This document shows positions 23,728 to 31,583 of a DNA stretch of 64,000 nt, in pieces; the stretch's first letter is position 1, and each line of letters starts with the position of its first letter. Origin of the DNA: Streptomyces sp. NBC_01478. GTDB lineage: Bacteria; Actinomycetota; Actinomycetes; Streptomycetales; Streptomycetaceae. The notes beneath the pieces are model-generated. The model was not told the origin of the DNA. It was given only the letters and a program-made list of their open reading frames with translations, and searched no databases. The stretch spans positions 5,499,501-5,563,500 of the forward strand of contig NZ_CP109444.1 of assembly GCF_036227225.1 (NCBI RefSeq), given 5' to 3'. The position numbers were made by a program, and so were the translations under genes.

Positions 23728-24615
23728 TCACACAGCCGTGCCCTGCCGCCAGTGGGGCTGTCGTGCGAGCAGCCAGAGGTCGTCGAAGTGCTTGTTCCAC
23801 GTGGAAATAGTCGCCTCCGCGATGGATGTCCCCTCCCTGGACCAGACGATGAGGTCGGTCCGGTAACCCTTGGGGTCGAAGAACTCCGGGCCCAGGTGGT
23901 TCAGACGTGTGCGCGCGGACAGGTCGTAGAGGCCGTGCAGCACCCGCTCCCGGTTGAAGATGCAGATCTTGTCGCGCGGGATGCCCGGGTACAGGCGGTA
24001 CTCGCATTCCACGACGATCCTGGTGGTCGCCGTGAGTCGCTCCGCGAGGTCCGAGAGGATGCCGTCGTACTCGCTGCAGCGCTGTTCGACCCGCTTGCGG
24101 AATTCGGGATCGTCCATCGGTACGTCGTCGTTGCCCACCCTGGAAGGGACGGTCATCGGCGCCCCGAAGTCCGGCACCAGCATGCGGATCGAGACGCGCC
24201 GGGTCGGTCCCGGGCTGTCCAGGAGGTTTTCGAGACGGTGGTACAGGGTGTTGTAGAGGGTCTCCCCCGTGTAGCCGAGGAAGCTGATCTCCACTTTCCG
24301 GGCCTCGAACGCCTCGCTGACGAACGTGCCCAACTGGCTGGAGTTCACCAGGGCGCGCACCGGCGCCCTGACAGACGAAGCCAGGTCCTTCACTTGGTCG
24401 TACAGCACATAGCCGACCAGGCTGAGCAGCGCGCCGCCGAGATAGGCCTTGCCCTCCAGGGCGTCGCCGATCGGTTTGACGAACTGGGCGGACAGGCCCG
24501 TGACGAAGATCCCGAGCAGGAGAACGCGTGTCACGACCGGCTCGAAACGTTCCTGATATCGCTTCAGATTCCGCCCCGGACCTGCATCGGCCCGTCCGTT
24601 CCCCCGATCGGACAT
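23728..24615 (-). CDS. Membrane-anchored protein with a domain related to the neighbouring GntR sensor domain
   Basis: A 295-residue protein. Two transmembrane helices (about residues 28-45 and 58-73) precede a roughly 215-residue soluble domain: RRVSIRMLVPDFGAPMTVPS, a CSEYDGILSDL helix, CEYRLYPGIPRDKICIFNRE, VLHGLYDLSART, and a terminal ISTWNKHFDDLW. The order (lead strand plus LxP, helix, a P-x2-K-x-x-x-x-N strand, GLY/GYY, then W-x-x-x-F-x-x-LW) matches the C-terminal half of the four GntR regulators at 27-37 kb, so it looks like the same ligand domain on a membrane anchor. ATG 24615. Function unknown. Confidence 0.7.
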   Translation of the reverse strand: MSDRGNGRADAGPGRNLKRYQERFEPVVTRVLLLGIFVTGLSAQFVKPIGDALEGKAYLGGALLSLVGYVLYDQVKDLASSVRAPVRALVNSSQLGTFVSEAFEARKVEISFLGYTGETLYNTLYHRLENLLDSPGPTRRVSIRMLVPDFGAPMTVPSRVGNDDVPMDDPEFRKRVEQRCSEYDGILSDLAERLTATTRIVVECEYRLYPGIPRDKICIFNRERVLHGLYDLSARTRLNHLGPEFFDPKGYRTDLIVWSREGTSIAEATISTWNKHFDDLWLLARQPHWRQGTAV

Positions 24616-24696
24616 GCCCGCCCTCCTCCGGCCGGCTGTCCGACAGGGCGTCATATCCCCATGGCCAGACCGGCATCAGGTGGAGCCATGGTCTCC

Positions 24697-26904
24697 CTAT
24701 GCCAAGGCGCGGGCAAGATAGGGGTTGGCTGTTCGGCGGACGGTCAGGCCCAGGGAACCGGTGGCCGCCGCCAGGGTCATCGCGTACGAGTCCACGGCGC
24801 GACGGACGTTGGGGGCGTCCAGGCTCGCTCCCGTGACGAGGCGGTCGAGGTCCACGTACGCGGACCGGACGATCTCGATCCAGCGGTAGACCCGCCAGTC
24901 CTTCTCCCAGTCCCTGGTGTACGCGGCGGGCAGATCCCGCTGCCAGCGGCGGAACATGCGGTCGCGGATCTCCGGCCGGGTCGGCGTGAGGTGCATATGG
25001 CGGACGAGTTCGTAGAGGGGGTCGCCGACCACGGCCATCTCCCAGTCGATGATCGTCAGCGCCAGGCTGTCGTCACGGCGGACCAGGTTCCACGGGTTGA
25101 GGTCTCCGTGCAGCAGGGTGGAGGCCCGGTGGCTCACCTGGTACCGGGAGAGGATCTCCCGGAGCCGGTAGGCGTCGGGGAGTCCCACGAACCGGGCCAG
25201 TTGCTGCGACTCCTTCGGCAAATCCTGCACCAGCGTGACGAGTTGTTCGCTCAGCCACCGGTAGAAGCCACCGACGCCCGCCGCGAGCGGGTCGACCTGG
25301 ATGTAGTCCACCTCTGTCAACGCGCCGAGTTGGGCGACCAGCCCGTCCGCCTCGTGCGGCAGCAGCCCGTGCACCGGGTGGTTGGGCTGCCTGCGGGTGT
25401 CGCCCGGACCCTCGTAGGTGTGGATGGCGAACCGGTCCTTGGAGTACGTCGGAATGTCGATGGCACCTTTGGAGTGACTCTCGCCCAGTGCGAGGACCCT
25501 CGGTGCCGCCACCGCCGCGCTCGACCGCTCGATGGCCTGCAGCACGGCGTGCTCGCTGAGAAAACTGCGCTCACGTCGGTAGGCGTTCGCCACCTTGCGC
25601 CGCACCACGACGGGGAAGTCGGTGCCCGGCACCCGGACCACGGTGTTGAGATGCGCGGTGCCCTTGAACACCCGGCTGGCGGGTGCCGCGCCTTCCAGAG
25701 ACAGGGCGTCCCTGACGGCGGCGTAGGGGAAGTCGGGGTGCTCCGGGACACGCAGGTCCGTTTTCCAGGCGATCGCCGACCGGCCGGCCGTACCGCGCCG
25801 TGCGGTCCCGCCGGCCCCCACGGACGCCCGCCAGCGGAACAGGATCCGCTCGATCTCGCGGTCGCCCGGCACATGACTGAGCCGCAGCGGCTCCGCACCC
25901 GCCTCCAGGGCCCGGCGGACGGCGGCCGTCGCGTCGTCCAGGCTCTTCTGGTCGAACCGTTCCTCCAGGGACTTCGCGGCCCGCATGACGTCCGGGTAGA
26001 CCGACTGCGCCCGCTCGAACGCGACGTAGTGCCGCAGGTCCTTCGCCAGGCCGTTGACGGCCGCGGGCCGGACGGCCCGCATGGCGTGCGCCCAGGCGTC
26101 GACGACCTCGTCCCACTGGTACGACGGGTAGTGCATCCGGACGAGGTGGGTCGCGAGGTCGTGCAACGGATCGCCGTAGGTCGCCAGTTCCCAGTCCACG
26201 CAGATGAGCGGCGGGTCACCGGCGTACGACATGATCAGGTTGTCGCGGTGCAGGTCGGCGTGGAGCAGGCTGTACGGTCGCCGCGCCATGGCGGGTACCC
26301 GCTCGGCCAACCGGATCAGGGCGTCCTCGGCGATACCGAGGTTGGCGAACAGGCCGCCGAAATGGGGCCAGTTGGGCTTGCGGATCTGGCTGTCCGCCAT
26401 CAAGGACAGCGTCCGCAGAAAGCCCTGGCTGTCCGTGTGTTTGCTGGGCCAGAGCGACGGCCTGGGCGGCAACGCGCCGCTGCGGACCTGGGCCATCTGG
26501 GCCAGGAGACCCACCAGCGCCTTCATGAGCAGCGTGTCGACCGGCTTGCCGTTCCCGCAGACACTCGAGAGCGGTACACCCTCCACATAGCTGTGGACGG
26601 CGAAACCTTCCCCCTCGATCAGGCACTCGGGCACATGAGGCAGCACGCCCTTGATGGCCCGGAGGATCTCCGCCTCGTTCTCCCAGGTCCTGATCACCAC
26701 GGGCAGCGCCTCGCGGCGTCTGATCCGCACGGTCACCGAGGTGCCGGGCTCCCGGCCCACCAGACCGGCCATGGGTTCGGTCAGCGGCAGGACGTAGTTC
26801 TGGTTGTGGAAACCGTTGCTCGCCTGTCCTACGACCGTGGCCTGCCGTCTGAACGCCTCGTAGACGGCGTCGGACCGAACACTGGTGGCGCGTCTCCCAG
26901 TCAC
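24697..26904 (-). CDS. Tandem double phosphotransferase (two APH domains)
   Basis: A 735-residue fusion of two complete APH-type kinase domains. Domain 1 has SLLHADLHRDNLIM and CVDWELATYGDPLHDLATHL; domain 2 has TLLHGDLNPWNLV and IIDWEMAVVGDPLYELVRHM. The N-lobes are recognisable (NGFHNQNYVLPL; VVVRRKVANAYRRE). Both catalytic Asp and metal Asp are kept, so both halves may be active. GTG 26904 is preferred; the frame opens at 26931. A TGTCAA (TTGACA on the coding strand) at 26969-26974 could be a -35 box. It lies in the GntR/HAD accessory region; the substrate is unknown. Confidence 0.8.
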   Translation of the reverse strand: MTGRRATSVRSDAVYEAFRRQATVVGQASNGFHNQNYVLPLTEPMAGLVGREPGTSVTVRIRRREALPVVIRTWENEAEILRAIKGVLPHVPECLIEGEGFAVHSYVEGVPLSSVCGNGKPVDTLLMKALVGLLAQMAQVRSGALPPRPSLWPSKHTDSQGFLRTLSLMADSQIRKPNWPHFGGLFANLGIAEDALIRLAERVPAMARRPYSLLHADLHRDNLIMSYAGDPPLICVDWELATYGDPLHDLATHLVRMHYPSYQWDEVVDAWAHAMRAVRPAAVNGLAKDLRHYVAFERAQSVYPDVMRAAKSLEERFDQKSLDDATAAVRRALEAGAEPLRLSHVPGDREIERILFRWRASVGAGGTARRGTAGRSAIAWKTDLRVPEHPDFPYAAVRDALSLEGAAPASRVFKGTAHLNTVVRVPGTDFPVVVRRKVANAYRRERSFLSEHAVLQAIERSSAAVAAPRVLALGESHSKGAIDIPTYSKDRFAIHTYEGPGDTRRQPNHPVHGLLPHEADGLVAQLGALTEVDYIQVDPLAAGVGGFYRWLSEQLVTLVQDLPKESQQLARFVGLPDAYRLREILSRYQVSHRASTLLHGDLNPWNLVRRDDSLALTIIDWEMAVVGDPLYELVRHMHLTPTRPEIRDRMFRRWQRDLPAAYTRDWEKDWRVYRWIEIVRSAYVDLDRLVTGASLDAPNVRRAVDSYAMTLAAATGSLGLTVRRTANPYLARALA

Positions 26905-27012
26905 AGAACTGGGGACAGGCGGTGCGCCCACTGGCCGCTCCGGAGTACTCGTGCGGAAACTGCAAGGGTGTCAAAACAGGTAGGAGGAACCGGGGTTGGG
27001 AAACACTGAGCA

Positions 27013-27042
27013 CTAGTCCCAGGTGTTACACGTCAGGACTAG
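27013..27042. promoter_or_regulatory. Inverted repeat CTAGTCC / GGACTAG between the kinase and GntR genes
   Basis: CTAGTCC at 27013-27019 and GGACTAG at 27036-27042 form 7-bp perfect arms with a 16-base spacer, in the 280-base gap upstream of the double kinase and downstream of the first GntR gene. It may be an operator or weak terminator. Nothing else in the gap is recognisable apart from the kinase promoter candidate. Confidence 0.4.
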
Positions 27043-27184
27043 ATTCACGGTCGACTGGCTGAAACGTGTGGTTTGCCAGACATCCGTACCAGGTCGCCCA
27101 AGGTTGGCCTGTATGCCATCCCTTACGCACGAACGAGAGCGGTTGCTCACACGATTGGGGCATGCTAGCGCACGCGCCTGAGCC

Positions 27185-28054
27185 TCAATCAGTGAGCCGC
27201 GTCCATACGGACTCGAACCAGGTCGTCATGCCCTCCACGAAGACGGACCCCGGTGAGGTCGGGTCGGCGTCTTTCACGTGGTGGGTGAGGGTGGCGCCGT
27301 AGCCCAGCACGTCGAGCGCCGTCACCTTGTCCCCGTCATCCAGAACGACCTCACGTTCGATGACCGTGTAGATGCCGTGCAGAACCTCACCGTTGATCAC
27401 GTACAGCTTGAAGGTCGGTGTCAGCGGCGTGTGGCGGATCTCCAACTCGACGGACGAGACGAGGTTTTCGGTCTTCAGAGCCGTCAACACCTCACTCAGG
27501 GACTCCGTGTGCCGCTTGGTGATGTGGTGCAGCCGGTCCTGCAGCCGCGGATCGTCCGGGTCGTCCTTGGCCCGCGGATACGGCAGGGTCATCGACTCGG
27601 TGGGCAGCAGCACGCGCAGGGCGATGCGCCGCGGAGCGATGTTCTTGGCGCGGATCCGCTCCGCCTGCGTGCGGATGTGCGCGTCCAGGGACTCGGACGT
27701 CAACGTGTAGACGTCCAGGGTGACTTCGGACTTCTCGAACGCCTCTCCTATGAGCGGGCCCAGCGTCAGTGCCTGGCGCGACCTGCTGGCGCGGGGGGAC
27801 CAGGACTGTATGCGCTGGTTCTTGATGACGCGGGAGCCCTTGCCCTGCCGGGACTCGATCCAGCCTTCACTGCGCAGTTCCTCCAGGACCCGCTGCACAG
27901 TGTTCCGGGAGACCTCGAACTCCGTCGCGAGCGCCGTCTGCGCCGGCAGATAGGAGTCCAGCGGATACGCCCCGTCCGCGATCCGGACCCGGAGCTCCTC
28001 CGCGACCCGACGGAACTCCTTGCCGCCTGCCTCGCCCTTCCCCGTCCCAGTCAC
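27185..28054 (-). CDS. GntR-family regulator with shared sensor-like C-terminal domain (paralogue 1)
   Basis: A 289-residue protein. The winged HTH is at about residues 14-80 (FRRVAEELRVRIADGAYPLD, LPAQTALATEFEVSRNTVQRVLEELRSEGWI). The 200-residue C-terminal domain is neither FCD nor UTRA in pattern: SESLDAHIRTQAERIRAKNI, RRIALRVLLPTESMTLPYP, IRHTPLTPTFKLYVINGE, VLHGIYTVIERE, TTWFESVWTRL. Three neighbours share it. GTG 28054 begins GTGACTGGGA with no ribosome-binding site, so a leaderless transcript is likely. A perfect 11-bp palindrome pair at 28176-28206 lies upstream as a probable operator. Confidence 0.85.
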   Translation of the reverse strand: MTGTGKGEAGGKEFRRVAEELRVRIADGAYPLDSYLPAQTALATEFEVSRNTVQRVLEELRSEGWIESRQGKGSRVIKNQRIQSWSPRASRSRQALTLGPLIGEAFEKSEVTLDVYTLTSESLDAHIRTQAERIRAKNIAPRRIALRVLLPTESMTLPYPRAKDDPDDPRLQDRLHHITKRHTESLSEVLTALKTENLVSSVELEIRHTPLTPTFKLYVINGEVLHGIYTVIEREVVLDDGDKVTALDVLGYGATLTHHVKDADPTSPGSVFVEGMTTWFESVWTRLTD

Positions 28055-28175
28055 ACACGGTATGTACCGCCCGTGGGTGATCGACAAACCGAGACCAGTC
28101 AGGCAAGAAGTCAACACAGATGCAGTCAACTGTCGGGTTACTGGATCAAGTTGACAGGGCATTTCGATACAAGCA

Positions 28176-28206
28176 GTCAAGTTGCCTCAACAGACGGCAA
28201 CTTGAC
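28176..28206. promoter_or_regulatory. Perfect 11-bp inverted repeat GTCAAGTTGCC / GGCAACTTGAC
   Basis: Arms at 28176-28186 and 28196-28206 with a 9-base spacer; a half-like ATCAAGTTGAC lies at 28145-28155. It is about 120 bases upstream of GntR paralogue 1 and also upstream of the small plus-strand ORF at 28242. The AAGTTG core recurs in the two other regulator intergenic regions. Confidence 0.65.
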
Positions 28207-28241
28207 CCATTGCCCGGACGAGTCGCTAGGGGGTGGGTGTC

Positions 28242-28598
28242 ATGGGCATCCAAGTGCTCGGGGTCACCGTGCAGTTCGACGATCTGACCCAGTTGACGCT
28301 CTGGACCATAGGGGTACTCACCTCTCTGGCGGCCTGGCTCCGCAGGCGCGGCAAGCGCTCAGGCAAGCAGAACAGTCGTACCGCCCGAGCTACCCGCGGA
28401 GCATCGTCAGCAAGGGCTCCAAGGAGCCGACCACGTGCTCTGCTCCGCCCTCCCGCAAAAGCTTCGCCTTGGATTCGTTACGCGCGTAGCCGAGGAACGG
28501 GACCCGGGCCTCACACGCGGCGTCGAAGTCCGAGGGGGAGTCGCCGATCATCAGGGCGGCGGCCGGCGCGGCCCCCATGGCGCTCAGGGCCCGGTTGA
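28242..28598 (+). CDS. Possible small membrane peptide (doubtful)
   Basis: ATG 28242 follows AGGGGGTG. The first 38 residues (GVTVQFDDLTQLTLWTIGVL, then TSLAAWLRRRGKR) could form one membrane helix with a basic stop-transfer. The rest overlaps the 3' end of the HAD gene on the other strand and has a shadow-like Arg/Pro composition, so only the front may be real. A similar tiny hydrophobic ORF sits next to GntR paralogue 2 at 30168. Confidence 0.3.
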   Translation: MGIQVLGVTVQFDDLTQLTLWTIGVLTSLAAWLRRRGKRSGKQNSRTARATRGASSARAPRSRPRALLRPPAKASPWIRYARSRGTGPGPHTRRRSPRGSRRSSGRRPARPPWRSGPG

Positions 28599-29133
28599 GG
28601 GAGTGCGGGTCGGGCTTGAGCCGGTGGAGGTTCTGGGTGCGGCCGTAGATGTGCGGGGCGAAGCAGGTGAGGAGACCGCGGCTCTCCAGGTACTCGCGGG
28701 CCACCTGGGGGGAGTTGTTCGTGGCGATCGCCAGTCGGGAGCCCACCGCGGTCCAGGTGCGGATCAGGATGTCGGCGTAGGCGGTGGGCATCGCGGAGGC
28801 GGCGGCTCTCATCTCCTCCTGGGTGAGACGTTCCTCCAGCTCTGCCACCAGGTCGCTGCCGGGATGCCGGCGGTCCACGGCGCGCAGCACTATGTGCGGG
28901 TCCAGGGATTTCCGTTCGGTCTCCGTGAGCAGGCCGTGAAGGCCTCGCCCCTCCAGCCAATCGGCCAGTTCGCGGGCCACCCGCTCCGCCTTGTGTCCCG
29001 CGAAGAGCCGGCAGATCGGTCCGTCGAAATCCCACAGCACCACTCGCGCACGCGTGATCAGTTCCCGCAGGTTCTCGGTCTCTTCCGCTGTCTCTGCTGT
29101 CACCGGTTCAGTCTGCGCCGTATCAGGAGTCAC
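28390..29133 (-). CDS. HAD-superfamily hydrolase translationally coupled to GntR paralogue 2
   Basis: A 247-residue HAD phosphatase of the phosphoglycolate-phosphatase type. VVLWDFDGPICRLFAG (about residues 29-44) has motif I with DxDG, LAIATNNSPQVAREYL motif II, RLKPDPHSLNRAL motif III (Lys), and ALMIGDSPSDFDAACEA motif IV (GDSxxD). A helical cap lies between motifs I and II. Its GTG shares one base with the GntR TAG (TAGTG), so the two are coupled and probably act in one pathway. Substrate unknown. Confidence 0.88.
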   Translation of the reverse strand: MTPDTAQTEPVTAETAEETENLRELITRARVVLWDFDGPICRLFAGHKAERVARELADWLEGRGLHGLLTETERKSLDPHIVLRAVDRRHPGSDLVAELEERLTQEEMRAAASAMPTAYADILIRTWTAVGSRLAIATNNSPQVAREYLESRGLLTCFAPHIYGRTQNLHRLKPDPHSLNRALSAMGAAPAAALMIGDSPSDFDAACEARVPFLGYARNESKAKLLREGGAEHVVGSLEPLLTMLRG

Positions 29134-30005
29134 TAGGAGAGTGTCAGGTCCGTGGTGATTGTTTCCCAGAGGGCGTTGAACCACTTCTGCGACTCCTCCA
29201 CGAACGCGGCGTCCCGTTGGCCGGCCTGTCTCAGGAAGGAGAAGAGGACGGACTGGGAGCCGAGGGCGTCGTACATCTCCAGGGTCTCGCTCTGGTACTC
29301 CTCCTCCCGCTCGTCGAGCACGTAGTACCCCAGCAGGGCCTCTTCCTCGTTCAGGAGATACAGCTTGATCGGCGGCGTGAACGGCAGGGCGCGGAAGGTG
29401 ACATGGACGTCGATGCCGTGGGTGGCGCGGAGGGCCAGCAGGTTGTGCTGGAGTACCTGGGCCTGGGCGTTGCGCATCGTCAGCCAGCGCTGGTGGACCG
29501 GGTCGTCGTCGCCGCGGTCCTCCACCGACACCGGGAAGGCCAGGGCGATCTCCCGGGAGGGGAGCAGCACGCGGACGTCGACCGAGGCCGGGCGGGCGCG
29601 GCCCTCGTGGATCAGGCGGACCGACTCGCCCACCGCGAGCATCAGGCTCTCGGCCGTCAGGCAGGCCGCGTCGACCCGTACGTTCGGCTTGGTGAACGCC
29701 TCGGACAGGCGGGGGGCCAGGGCCACCATGGTCGGCTGGGGCTCGCCCGGCACCGGAGAGGGCTCCGCGATCCGCGGCGGACTCCCCTTGCTCACATTGG
29801 TCAGCAGACCCGCCTCCTGGAGCAGGCGCAGTGCCTGGCGTACGGCGCCGCGTTCGACGCCGAACTCCTCCGCCAGGTCGGCCTGGGTGGGCAGGCGGTC
29901 CCCCGCCCTGAGGTCTCCGGTGCGGATGCGGTCCCGAAGGGCGTCGGCGATCTCCTGGGGCGAGAAGCTTCTGCTGCCGTTCACTGCCACGTTCTCCTGG
30001 GTCAC
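29133..30005 (-). CDS. GntR-family regulator with shared sensor-like domain (paralogue 2)
   Basis: A 290-residue regulator. HTH about residues 12-80 (FSPQEIADALRDRIRTGDLR, LPTQADLAEEFGVERGAVRQALRLL). C-terminal domain: LTAESLMLAVGESVRLIHEG, SVDVRVLLPSREIALAFP, FRALPFTPPIKLYLLNEEEA, LLGYYVLDEREEE, EESQKWFNALWETI. It is closest to paralogue 3 (30401). GTG 30005 is set by a start region shared with paralogue 3 (GTTTGGTC-GTG) with no ribosome-binding site, and TTATAC about 10 bases upstream as -10, which points to a leaderless mRNA. It overlaps the HAD gene by one base. Confidence 0.85.
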   Translation of the reverse strand: MTQENVAVNGSRSFSPQEIADALRDRIRTGDLRAGDRLPTQADLAEEFGVERGAVRQALRLLQEAGLLTNVSKGSPPRIAEPSPVPGEPQPTMVALAPRLSEAFTKPNVRVDAACLTAESLMLAVGESVRLIHEGRARPASVDVRVLLPSREIALAFPVSVEDRGDDDPVHQRWLTMRNAQAQVLQHNLLALRATHGIDVHVTFRALPFTPPIKLYLLNEEEALLGYYVLDEREEEYQSETLEMYDALGSQSVLFSFLRQAGQRDAAFVEESQKWFNALWETITTDLTLS

Positions 30006-30103
30006 GACCAAACGGTATAACTCTGCCCCATCTAAGGGGAGTTGTTTGGAACCTGATTGTAAGTAGGTGTGAGTAGGTGCCAATCGGGAACAACTTAAGC
30101 AGA

Positions 30104-30129
30104 GTTGGCTGCCAACTTCTCCAAGTTGG
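30104..30129. promoter_or_regulatory. Overlapping palindromes GTTGGC-T-GCCAAC and CCAACTT-CTCC-AAGTTGG
   Basis: Two perfect inverted repeats (30104-30116 and 30112-30129) overlap upstream of GntR paralogue 2 on one side and the small membrane ORF at 30168 on the other. The corresponding region next to paralogue 3 has GTTGG-TCG-CCAAC at 31416-31428 followed by AACTTGGCTAACTTGG. The conserved layout suggests operators inherited from one duplicated regulatory region. Confidence 0.6.
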
Positions 30130-30167
30130 TGGAAGTTTTGCTTCCACAGCCCAAAGGGGGAACCACC

Positions 30168-30356
30168 GTGCCTGCCATAGCCCTCCTCTCCGCCGTCTTC
30201 GTCGTCGGCTTCGAGCAGATCGTCCAGTGGAAGTACGGCGCCACCGGGATCATCGGTCTGCTGTTGCTCTCCATCGGCATCAAGGCCAAGAGCCCGGCCA
30301 TCAGCTCCATCGGGGCCGTCATGCTGGCCCTGCTGGTCACCGGACCGGCTCTGTGA
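30168..30356 (+). CDS. 62-residue hydrophobic membrane protein
   Basis: GTG 30168 is preceded by AAAGGGGG at a normal distance. The product (PAIALLSAVFVVGFEQIVQW, KYGATGIIGLLLLSIGIKAK, SPAISSIGAVMLALLVTGPA) is three short membrane helices with small turns. It is divergent from GntR paralogue 2 and lies just after the overlapping palindromes, so it is a natural regulatory target. Family unknown. A longer in-frame start at 30105 runs through the palindromes and is less likely. Confidence 0.6.
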   Translation: MPAIALLSAVFVVGFEQIVQWKYGATGIIGLLLLSIGIKAKSPAISSIGAVMLALLVTGPAL

Positions 30357-30400
30357 CCCGTACGACGGGCCCCTGTCGGGTCAGCCGCCGCGGGAGGTGA

Positions 30401-31327
30401 TCAGCTCGTGGGTGTCAGCGTGAGCTCCGAACTGATCGTCTCCCACAGTGCGTTGAACCACAGGTGCGACTGTTCCACGAACGTCGTGTCCCGCAGCCCC
30501 GCACCCTGCTCGAAGGCGAACAGCATCGACTGGGTGCCCTCCGCGTCGTACATCTCCACCTGCTCCTGCCCGATGTCCGCCTCGCGCTGGCTCAGCGTGT
30601 AGTAGGCGAAGAGCGCCTCCGCGCCGTTGAGCAGGTACAGCTTCACGGGCGGGGTGAAGGGGAGGGCGCGGAACGTGACGCGCACGTCGATGCCGTGCGT
30701 CGCGCGTAACGCGAGCAGGTTGTGCTTCAACACCTGTCCCTGCGCGTTGCGTTGGGCGAGCCAGCGGCGTTGCAGCTTGCCGTCGAACGGGGCGTCCACC
30801 CGCTCCTCGCGGTCCACCCGGGAGGGGAAGGCGAGGTCGATGTCGCTGCTCGGCAGCAGCACCCGGACGTCGACCTTGGCCGGTTTCAGACGTCCGGCGT
30901 GGATCTGACGCAGCGGCTCCCCGATGGCCAGCGTGAGCGAGACGGCGGTCAGACAGAGGGCCTCTATCTCGACGTGCGGTTGCGCGAAGGCCGCCGCGAT
31001 GCGCGGTCCCAGGCCCACCATCGTCGGCTGCGGCGGTGCTCCCGGGCCGGTCAGCGCCAGGGTGAGGTCGGGGGCCACGGTCGCCGGGCTGCCTTTGGAG
31101 ACGTTGGTGAGAAGCTGCTCGGACTGCAGGATGCGCAGCGCCTGTCGTACGGCCCCTCGCTCGACGCCGAACTCGTCCGCCAGCTTGGCCTGGGTGGGCA
31201 TGCGCTGGCCGGGCCGCAGTACACCGGACCTGATCCGGGTGCGCAGCTCGTCAGCCAGCTCGTGGTGTGACCACTGTGGCCGTGGTGACCTCGTCCGTCC
31301 ATTGACGGTGGCGTGTTCCGGGTCCAC
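30401..31327 (-). CDS. GntR-family regulator with shared sensor-like domain (paralogue 3)
   Basis: A 308-residue protein. HTH about residues 18-85 (HHELADELRTRIRSGVLRPG, MPTQAKLADEFGVERGAVRQ). C-terminal domain: LTAVSLTLAIGEPLRQIHAG, KVDVRVLLPSSDIDLAFPS, FRALPFTPPVKLYLLNGAEA, LFAYYTLSQREAD, EQSHLWFNALWETI. It is strikingly similar to paralogue 2 over the whole length, including the upstream GTTTGGTC-GTG start context, so the pair arose by duplication. GTG 31327 is chosen on that basis. A short plus-strand ORF at 31381 faces away from it. Confidence 0.85.
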   Translation of the reverse strand: MDPEHATVNGRTRSPRPQWSHHELADELRTRIRSGVLRPGQRMPTQAKLADEFGVERGAVRQALRILQSEQLLTNVSKGSPATVAPDLTLALTGPGAPPQPTMVGLGPRIAAAFAQPHVEIEALCLTAVSLTLAIGEPLRQIHAGRLKPAKVDVRVLLPSSDIDLAFPSRVDREERVDAPFDGKLQRRWLAQRNAQGQVLKHNLLALRATHGIDVRVTFRALPFTPPVKLYLLNGAEALFAYYTLSQREADIGQEQVEMYDAEGTQSMLFAFEQGAGLRDTTFVEQSHLWFNALWETISSELTLTPTS

Positions 31328-31380
31328 GACCAAACACTACAACTTCCCGCCATCTTTCGGCAGTTCAAGGAAAGGTGGTT

Positions 31381-31503
31381 ATGAGACGTACCCAAGAGGA
31401 GATAACTAGAAGAGAGTTGGTCGCCAACTTGGCTAACTTGGCCGACCGGGTCTCTCTCCTGGAGGGGAGCCGAGAGCCCGGCGGCCGGCACCACCACAAC
31501 TGA
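31381..31503 (+). CDS. Possible 40-residue peptide divergent from GntR paralogue 3
   Basis: ATG 31381 has AAGGAAAGG about 6 bases upstream. The product is charged and helical (TRRELVANLANLADRVSLLE), with a heptad-like pattern that could form a coiled coil, then a Gly/His tail. The palindromic AACTTGG motifs fall inside the frame, so the coding pattern may simply reflect operator sequence. Low confidence that it is translated. Confidence 0.35.
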   Translation: MRRTQEEITRRELVANLANLADRVSLLEGSREPGGRHHHN

Positions 31504-31583
31504 ACAATCACAACTGAACAGCTACGGATGAGTCCAGCAAGAGTCCAGTGAGTCCTTCAACAGGCACCAGGCGAAAGGGTCGT

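Noticed and set aside
23752..27009. 1085-codon plus-strand open frame
   Set aside because: It is antisense to the membrane-anchored protein and the double kinase, which have clear motifs; long antisense frames are normal in high-GC DNA.
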